Origin: Bacteroidia bacterium
Lineage (GTDB): Bacteria > Bacteroidota > Bacteroidia > Cytophagales > Cyclobacteriaceae
DNA: 64,000 nucleotides
Assembly: GCA_030425425.1 (NCBI GenBank)
Contig: JAUIAO010000001.1
Coordinates: 62,001 to 126,000, forward strand
Direction of reading: 5' to 3'
Shown here: positions 21,790 through 28,444 of the stretch, piece by piece
Position numbering within the stretch: position 1 is the stretch's first letter
Layout: each line of letters starts with the position of its first letter
Translations under genes and position numbers: made by a program
The notes under the pieces: model-generated
Databases searched by the model: none
Told to the model about the DNA's origin: nothing
The model's input: the letters and a program-made list of their open reading frames with translations, nothing else

Positions 21790-22719
21790 ATGGACAGCAG
21801 TAAAAAATTTTCACCAGCATCTATAACTGCATTGAAAGAGGCTCTGATTAACATCTATTGGAAGAAACAAGACCTCAAGAACTTTGTCAAACTGAGCATT
21901 GAAAACGACTCAATAATCAATACTATTAATTGGGAATTCAATCGAAAATTTGAGAGCGTCAATGAGTTAGTTGACCGAATGGTCGCAAGGAAGGACATTT
22001 ATTATGACGACCTAATAAGACTGATATATGATGTTTCAAATTTTGAAGATTTCTCGCACTTGAAAATATGGGAAGACTCAGATGAAAAAATAAAGAAAGC
22101 AAAAGACTCAGTCACTCGTTTGCGACAATTTGCTCACGGGTATTTCAAGATTGAAGAAGAAAAAAAGGAGCTAGAAAAGAAACGAAAGAAAGCTCAAGAA
22201 CAACTCGAATCATTCAAAAGAAGCCAGGAACAAATAGAAACTCTAAAAACTGAGTTTTTCCAAATAGCTGTTGAAACCAATGCTCAGAAGAGGGGACGAC
22301 TTCTTGAACCGTTTCTCAATCAACTTTTTACTCTTTTTGATCTCGAACCAAAGAAATCATTCCAACTTAAAGATGAGCAAATTGATGGTGCATTCACATT
22401 TGAAGGTAATGACTATCTCGTTGAAGCCAAATGGCAAAAAGAACCAGTTGAAACAGGCGACTTGAAGAAATTTGCAGGAACACTTAGTGATAAACTTAAA
22501 AACACTTTAGGTCTATTTATCTCGATTGACGGTTTTTCATCTGGATCTAAAGAATTTACAGGGTCGAACGCTCGATCTATGATTTTAATGGATGGCATGG
22601 ATTTAAACTTTGTATTAGATCAAAGAATTGATTTGCATCATCTACTATTCCGGAAAAGGCGACACGCTGCTGAAACTGGAACTATCTATTATCCAGTAAC
22701 TGAAATATTGAAGGATTAA
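21790..22719 (+). CDS. Restriction endonuclease-like protein (PD-(D/E)XK nuclease C-term, helical/coiled-coil N-term), cassette 1 cargo
   Basis: RGRLLEPFLNQLFTLFDL...DEQIDGAFTFEGNDYLVEAKWQ nuclease core (E, D, ExK). Confidence 0.8.
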   Translation: MDSSKKFSPASITALKEALINIYWKKQDLKNFVKLSIENDSIINTINWEFNRKFESVNELVDRMVARKDIYYDDLIRLIYDVSNFEDFSHLKIWEDSDEKIKKAKDSVTRLRQFAHGYFKIEEEKKELEKKRKKAQEQLESFKRSQEQIETLKTEFFQIAVETNAQKRGRLLEPFLNQLFTLFDLEPKKSFQLKDEQIDGAFTFEGNDYLVEAKWQKEPVETGDLKKFAGTLSDKLKNTLGLFISIDGFSSGSKEFTGSNARSMILMDGMDLNFVLDQRIDLHHLLFRKRRHAAETGTIYYPVTEILKD

Positions 22720-22720
22720 A

Positions 22721-22887
22721 GCCCCATAACATTTGCTATGAATGAATGGGGTTTCATCGGTTAGGATAGTTTTGTGGGGATTGGAAAGTCCGCCACAAGT
22801 TTTAAATTTAAATCAAGGCGTGGCTATGTGCGAGACGAGAGGTTAGTGTTTTCTAATCCCCACTCATCATAGCTAGGCGTTAGTAGC
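22721..22887 (+). other. attC-like recombination site 1
   Basis: R'' GCCCCATAAC; spacer ATTT; L'' GCTATGA[A]TGAATGGGG pairs with CCCCACTCATCATAGC; spacer TAGGC; R' GTTAGTA. Confidence 0.8.
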
Positions 22888-22898
22888 AATTCCCCATA

Positions 22899-23450
22899 TT
22901 GCATATGATTGATGAACTTGATATTGAGGCAACTCTAAGAACCCGAAAACTGGTCGAACCCAAACGCAAATTTTGGGATGTTGTAACCTTCGCAATGCTC
23001 TCCCTTCTACCAATAATCTTATTCACCCTTGTAAATACTCATCAATTTCAACAAGAGATAACTTTTTGGCGAATACTATGGATCATCTACTTGAACGGAA
23101 TTGTCGGATTACTAGTTTACCTTCTAATAAAAGGGTATCAGAACGTTAAAGCTCTTGACAAGATCGGTGAATTTGAGAATTTGGAGAACGCCAAATCCAA
23201 AGCCTTTAACATCATTTCCGAACTTGGTTGGCAATTGAGGATCAATCAAGAAAACTATTTAAGAGCTTGGGCCTGGAACAATCTTGGACAATCTCAGATG
23301 GTTACTCTAGTTTTCACACAGACGAACGAACTCCTGATCAATAGCCTTAGTGACGACTCTGGCGCATTTCAACGTCTCAGATTTGGGTTTTCATACGGAT
23401 CGAACAGAGAGAATGTAGAGGATTTTTCAACCAAGTGGAACGCAGAATAA
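22899..23450 (+). CDS. Hypothetical membrane protein with two TM segments (cassette 2 cargo)
   Basis: ORF with TTG 22899 or ATG 22905 start, about 20 bp after core site GTT. Confidence 0.7.
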   Translation: MHMIDELDIEATLRTRKLVEPKRKFWDVVTFAMLSLLPIILFTLVNTHQFQQEITFWRILWIIYLNGIVGLLVYLLIKGYQNVKALDKIGEFENLENAKSKAFNIISELGWQLRINQENYLRAWAWNNLGQSQMVTLVFTQTNELLINSLSDDSGAFQRLRFGFSYGSNRENVEDFSTKWNAE

Positions 23451-23454
23451 AAAG

Positions 23455-23693
23455 CTACTAACAAGCGATGATGGCGCATGGCCTTACTTAGCAGTCTACC
23501 AAGAGTCTGCTAAACATCCCGCTTATCTGCCGCCAAGGAAGTGAAGTGCTTTCTACTTTCTTTCGCTAGTGGGAGTTTATTATCTTCATGGCGCACTGCG
23601 TATCTGATGCTTTGAATGCACCGGCAGATAAGCTACTTTTATTGCAATTAATTAAGCTCGGAGGCCACAGCGCCATATCTGGGCGTTATAGGC
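23455..23693 (+). other. attC-like recombination site 2
   Basis: R'' GCTACTAAC; spacer AAGC; L'' GAT[G]ATGGCGC pairs with GCGCCATATC; spacer TGGGC; R' GTTATAG; long structured middle. Confidence 0.8.
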
Positions 23694-23713
23694 AATAGGA
23701 GTTACTCAATAAT

Positions 23714-24751
23714 TTGAAGCCAGTTTACAAATACAGATCGGGGGACAAAGAAACATTTGAACGTGATCTTAAATCTATAAGAAAGAATCACTTCTGGTCC
23801 GCCAGCATAGATTCATTAAATGATCCCTGTGAGGCCTTCATTTCAACTCAGAACTTCCAAATTCAACTTGGACTTATTATTAAGATTTTCAACAGGAAAT
23901 TAGATAAATCTGCAAGCGACGAGGTAGTTAATGCATTAAACAATGTCATTGAACGAAGAAAAGTCATTGGCATTTATTCCCTGTCACAAACCTACAACCA
24001 CGAGCTTCTTTGGGCACATTATGCTAACTCACATAAAGGCTTTTGTATCGAATATGACTTGGACTTACTTCTTACTACGAATAAGATGGATAAAATCTAT
24101 TCATTTCCCATTAAGTATTCGAACAAAATACCACAAGTTGACATATCAGATATTTCGGGTAAAGGTGGACTACCAATAATTCAAAAACTCGCTGGAACCA
24201 AATCAAAAAGTTGGTCTTATGAAGAAGAATTCCGACTAATAACTGATCAATCAGGCTCGTTTCAATATAACCATCGTGCAATTACGGCCATTTATTTTGG
24301 ATTGAGAATGGAGCAGGATAAAAGAGACCTAATCATGAATGAATTAGCTGGCAGAGGAATTTCCTTCTATCAAATCATTCAAATCGAAGGTACTTACAGA
24401 TTTGAAAGGGAGTTAATTGAAGACGGGGCTCAAAACGAAGTAACCTATTTGACTCAAATTCCAAGTACCAATAAGTCGATCAAACCAATCAAATTCGAAA
24501 TCCGAACTCGGAACTACACGAAGTTTTCAAAATTAGGTGAGGTAACTATTGATTTAGAAGAACCCATTAACAAAGATCAACTCCTTGAGATTGGCACTTA
24601 CATAAAATCAGAACTCTTTTATGAAGCTCAAAAGGTGTTAATGTGGTATTACTTACCAAACCAAAAAGATGACTTTGCACCTTGGGCATTAACCAACTTT
24701 GAAAAAGGTGAATTTGAGGTGAAGATAAACGACTTCATTGAACTTGAATAA
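23714..24751 (+). CDS. DUF2971 family protein (cassette 3 cargo)
   Basis: YKYRSGDKETFERDLKSIRKNHFWSASIDSLNDPCEAF, LLWAHYANSHKGFCIEYD, SYEEEFRLI; TTG start. Confidence 0.8.
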   Translation: MKPVYKYRSGDKETFERDLKSIRKNHFWSASIDSLNDPCEAFISTQNFQIQLGLIIKIFNRKLDKSASDEVVNALNNVIERRKVIGIYSLSQTYNHELLWAHYANSHKGFCIEYDLDLLLTTNKMDKIYSFPIKYSNKIPQVDISDISGKGGLPIIQKLAGTKSKSWSYEEEFRLITDQSGSFQYNHRAITAIYFGLRMEQDKRDLIMNELAGRGISFYQIIQIEGTYRFERELIEDGAQNEVTYLTQIPSTNKSIKPIKFEIRTRNYTKFSKLGEVTIDLEEPINKDQLLEIGTYIKSELFYEAQKVLMWYYLPNQKDDFAPWALTNFEKGEFEVKINDFIELE

Positions 24752-24763
24752 CTGCCTATCTGC

Positions 24764-24819
24764 CAAGGTTTGTGTCCTCACAAAACTTGCAATGGTTTCG
24801 ATTAGTGAGGACACTAATC
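24764..24819. repeat. Inverted pair of REP-like hairpins (BIME-like)
   Basis: CAAGGTTTGTG-TCCT-CACAAAACTTG and GATTAGTG-AGGA-CACTAATC. Confidence 0.75.
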
Positions 24820-24884
24820 AAGGCGAAAGTTGCTTTTTTCTTTCTGGTTTTAGACTTTCAAAACCTATCTGCGGCATGTTTGCC

Positions 24885-24909
24885 TCCGTTGGTGTTTTTC
24901 ACCAACGGA
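24885..24909. repeat. Perfect 10-bp stem hairpin
   Basis: TCCGTTGGTG-TTTTT-CACCAACGGA. Confidence 0.8.
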
Positions 24910-25104
24910 CTAGATGACGTGAGAAGGGTACACTAACAGGCTTAAAGTTCCTTCAAGGCTTTATGCCAGCGAAAGCATCTATTCGACAATTAATTACTTT
25001 CATTTCACGTGCACCATTCCCACAGTTCCGAACTTTGTGATACTTTAGCCTGCTAAAATGAAAGTGCTGTAAATGACGCTTTCTGAACGGTTAATCAGGT
25101 CACT

Positions 25105-26190
25105 ATGAAAAGGAAAATCAGTATCATTTTTGGTGGAAAATCTGCAGAACATGAAGTCTCTCTCAATTCGGCTTCTAATATCTTCAATGCAGTAGATCTG
25201 GAGAGATTTGATCCGCTGTTGCTTGGAGTTGATAAGGCCGGACAGTGGTGCTACAATCCAGATTATCCTTCTGAGCATATTGACCTGAGAAAGCTTGATT
25301 ATTATCCAAATTCCAGACCTGTAACACTCAGGAATAGACATGGCCAGATAAATATCATTGATCAGGAATCAAATAAGGTTTTAGACAATTTTGAAGTGGC
25401 TTTTTCTATCATTCATGGCACGTTTGGAGAGGATGGAGTCATCCAGGGCTTTTTCAAATCTCAGGATATTCCATTTGTAGGGCCGGATGTTTTGGGTTCT
25501 TCCATTTGCATGGACAAGGACATTACTAAAAGACTCCTTAGAGATAGTGGAATCCCTATTGCGGATTTTATTACTGTTTATAGGGAAAATCAAGCGGACA
25601 TCAACTATGAGGAAGCAAAGAACCAATTAGGATTACCACTTTTTATCAAACCATGTAATGCCGGTTCGTCAGTTGGAGTATCCAAAGTGACTGACGAAGG
25701 TTCTTTCCAACAGGCTTTGTCAGAAGCATTTAGATTCGATCGGAAAGTGCTGATTGAAGAAGCAATCGTCGGGCAAGAGCTTGAGTGTGCAGTGCTTGGA
25801 AATGAAAATCCACAGCCTTCTATTATTGGTGAGATTGCTGCAACAAAGGAGTTCTATACCTATGATGCCAAATATGTGGATGCCGATGGTGCTAAATTGA
25901 TCATACCAGCGCGGATTGAAGAAAACGATTCAGATAAATTGAGAAAAGGAGCAGTAGCAGCATATAAAGCCACTTGCTGTGAGGGCTTAGCTCGGGTTGA
26001 TTTTTTCCTTCGCTCTGATGGATCTTATGTTGTCAATGAAATCAACACCATTCCCGGCTTTACGGAGATCAGTATGTATCCTAAGCTGTGGGAACAAACG
26101 GGTATTTCATATTCTGATTTGATCACAAAATTGATCGATCTTGCCGTAGAGCGTCACGAAAGAAATAGCCGATTTGAAACGATGATGTAA
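25105..26190 (+). CDS. ddl: D-alanine--D-alanine ligase
   Basis: FGGKSAEHEVSLNSA, IKPCNAGSSVGVSKV, VVNEINTIPGFTEISMYPKLWE. Confidence 0.97.
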   Translation: MKRKISIIFGGKSAEHEVSLNSASNIFNAVDLERFDPLLLGVDKAGQWCYNPDYPSEHIDLRKLDYYPNSRPVTLRNRHGQINIIDQESNKVLDNFEVAFSIIHGTFGEDGVIQGFFKSQDIPFVGPDVLGSSICMDKDITKRLLRDSGIPIADFITVYRENQADINYEEAKNQLGLPLFIKPCNAGSSVGVSKVTDEGSFQQALSEAFRFDRKVLIEEAIVGQELECAVLGNENPQPSIIGEIAATKEFYTYDAKYVDADGAKLIIPARIEENDSDKLRKGAVAAYKATCCEGLARVDFFLRSDGSYVVNEINTIPGFTEISMYPKLWEQTGISYSDLITKLIDLAVERHERNSRFETMM

Positions 26191-26203
26191 GGGAGAAATT
26201 CTC

Positions 26204-26470
26204 TCAGTCATAACGCGTCCACATTCTAATCACCTTAACAGTTTTTTCATCTTCAAGTACTTGATATACTAATCTATGTTGAATATTAATTCTTCTGGAA
26301 TATGCCCCATCAAGATCACCTATTAGTTTTTCGAAAGGAGGGTATTCTGAGAATGGTTCATTCTCAATAAGATTCAATAGTTCCTGGATTTTTGGTTTTA
26401 TTCCGGAAGAGGCTGCTTTTTTGGCATCTTTTTGTGCCTGTTTGGTAAATCGGAGCTGATATTTGCTCAT
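26204..26470 (-). CDS. yoeB: Txe/YoeB family toxin
   Basis: EPFSEYPPFEKLIGDLDGAYSRRINIQHRLVYQV...VKVIRMWTRYD. Confidence 0.92.
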   Translation of the reverse strand: MSKYQLRFTKQAQKDAKKAASSGIKPKIQELLNLIENEPFSEYPPFEKLIGDLDGAYSRRINIQHRLVYQVLEDEKTVKVIRMWTRYD

Positions 26471-26709
26471 CAGTGCAGAGTCGCAGATGTTTCAGAAATT
26501 GTTGTTTCCAACCCCTCTCTAATCGATTCTCGCATTCCGGGTATAGAAAGTAAATACAATGTTTCTTGAATCGCATTCCAATCTGCTTCACTCACCAAAA
26601 CGGCATTGTTTCGTTTTCCCGAAATCTGAATGGGTTGATGTGTTTCAGCTGTTTCATCTACTATCTTGTAAATGTCCTTTCTCGCTTCCGTAATACTAAG
26701 TGATTTCAT
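26470..26709 (-). CDS. yefM: YefM/Phd family antitoxin
   Basis: MKSLSITEARKDIYKIVDE...QISGKRNNAVLVSEADWNAIQETLYLLSIPGM. Confidence 0.92.
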   Translation of the reverse strand: MKSLSITEARKDIYKIVDETAETHQPIQISGKRNNAVLVSEADWNAIQETLYLLSIPGMRESIREGLETTISETSATLH

Positions 26710-26854
26710 ACTGTTAACGTACTACAAAACGTACGTAAAGTCAAGTAAACGGTTTTTGAACAAATCAACCTTTAAGTCTATATTCGCGACGCTTTTGTGC
26801 CAATATAGGTTAAAAGTACCGGAGCATTCCGGTTTTTGTTCTTTACATACTTCG

Positions 26855-27481
26855 TTGAAATATTACACAGAGGACGAGTGGATCAACTGGGTTGATCGGC
26901 TGTCAGAAGACAATTACCTGGTTTTAGATGATTTTATCTCTGATCAGGAATTGGACGTATTGATGTCGAATTTCAAAGATCATTTGAAAGAGGATGACTT
27001 CAAGAAAGCAGGTATTGGTACAGGGGATGAGTTTCAGCTTCGCACTGAAATCAGAGGAGACTATATCAGATGGCTGGATCCGGGACGTGATATATCCCTT
27101 CACGATTTTTTCGAACGAATCAATGAGGCAATCTATGTTTTCAATCGATATTGTTTCCTTAGTTTATCAGGTTCAGAATTTCACATGGCTCATTATCCTC
27201 CGGGCACTTTTTACAAACGGCACCTGGATCAATTTAATGCAGTCAGTAACCGTCTAATTACCGTCATATTGTATTTGAACACACACTGGAAAGAAGGTGA
27301 TGGTGGTGAGCTACAGGTTTATCTGGATGATGAAGCTGTGAAAATAGCTCCGATTGCGAAGCGAGTTGTTTTTATGCGCAGCGATATGATCGAACATGAA
27401 GTTCTGGAGACCAACAAAGATCGATATAGCGTTACCGGATGGTTACTTTATCAGCCTCCAGGACTTACATTCTTGACTTAA
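26855..27481 (+). CDS. 2OG-Fe(II) oxygenase (prolyl 4-hydroxylase-like)
   Basis: HYPPGTFYKRHLDQF (HxD) ... RVVFMRSDMIEHEV; track start 26672 overlaps yefM, so an internal start (e.g. TTG 26855) is more likely. Confidence 0.8.
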   Translation: MKYYTEDEWINWVDRLSEDNYLVLDDFISDQELDVLMSNFKDHLKEDDFKKAGIGTGDEFQLRTEIRGDYIRWLDPGRDISLHDFFERINEAIYVFNRYCFLSLSGSEFHMAHYPPGTFYKRHLDQFNAVSNRLITVILYLNTHWKEGDGGELQVYLDDEAVKIAPIAKRVVFMRSDMIEHEVLETNKDRYSVTGWLLYQPPGLTFLT

Positions 27482-28119
27482 TCATTTTCTTCTTCTTTGA
27501 GCAAATCTTCAAATTTCATTTTCACTCGTTCAATTTTGGGTCTTGAGACTTGTTGGATGTATGGATAATTAGGGTGATTTTTCTCAAAGTCCTGATGATA
27601 ATACTCTGCTTTAAAAAAGGATTCCAGAGGGTTGATCTCTGTGACAATATCTTTATCATAATCAGGTTGGATTTCTGCAATTACTTTTTTGGCTGTCTCC
27701 AGTTGTGCTTCATTATGATAAAAAATCGCAGAGCGATATTGCGTACCCACATCCGGGCCTTGCCTGTTCAATTGAGTGGGATCATGTGCCGTAAAAAATA
27801 TTTTTAGCAACACTTCATAGCTGATCACCTCAGGGTCAAAATATACCTGCACACATTCAGCATGTCCAGTCTTGCCAGTTCCGATTACCTTGTATCTTGC
27901 TGTTTCTTCTTTTCCGCCAGAGTATCCTGAGACAACATCTTGTACGCCTTCTATTTGCTCAAAACTTGCTTCTGTACACCAAAAGCATCCTCCGGCCAGA
28001 GTAGCAGTATCTAATTTTTGGGTACTTGCGTTCTCAATGGACCGGTCGTTCGTATCTGGTTTTTTTGCCTGGCAGCTCAGTATAGAGATGGCGATGATCG
28101 CCGGAATTATATACTTCAT
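27478..28119 (-). CDS. msrA: Peptide-methionine (S)-S-oxide reductase
   Basis: LAGGCFWCTEASFEQIEGV, GHAECVQVYFDPEVISYE; lipoprotein signal. Confidence 0.95.
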   Translation of the reverse strand: MKYIIPAIIAISILSCQAKKPDTNDRSIENASTQKLDTATLAGGCFWCTEASFEQIEGVQDVVSGYSGGKEETARYKVIGTGKTGHAECVQVYFDPEVISYEVLLKIFFTAHDPTQLNRQGPDVGTQYRSAIFYHNEAQLETAKKVIAEIQPDYDKDIVTEINPLESFFKAEYYHQDFEKNHPNYPYIQQVSRPKIERVKMKFEDLLKEEEND

Positions 28120-28390
28120 ATTTCAAGTGATTTCGATTCTGGTAAATGAACTATTCTAAAAGGTATTAGGTTTAGAAAATATGTTTGCAAACCACAGAGA
28201 GTTTTTAACGTTTTTTAATAACCGGATTATGCAACAATTATAGTTCTTCTTAGTTATGTAAGTAATTGATAGTTAATGAAATGAATCAAATTGTAAGCTT
28301 CACAACATTTATAATCAATTATGTAACAAAATTTAAAATAAGCAGTTAGATAAAATAAATCATTAAGGTTAGGTTAGGCGGTGATAGATG

Positions 28391-28427
28391 GCGCGGTTTC
28401 CTGTTCAAGGGGCCGCGCTTTTCTTTT
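28391..28427 (+). terminator. Intrinsic terminator, + strand T-tract, no + strand gene upstream
   Basis: GCGCGG...CCGCGC followed by TTTTCTTTT. Confidence 0.7.
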
Positions 28428-28444
28428 ATAAGCCTACTTCGCGA

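Noticed and set aside
22271-22465. 64-aa + strand ORF inside the endonuclease gene
   Set aside because: Out-of-frame shadow ORF within a convincing coding sequence.
25088-25100. GTTAATC before ddl as the right end of cassette 3's attC
   Set aside because: Spacer and L-box (CTGAACG) do not match the TRGGC pattern and no complementary left arm follows the DUF2971 stop codon.
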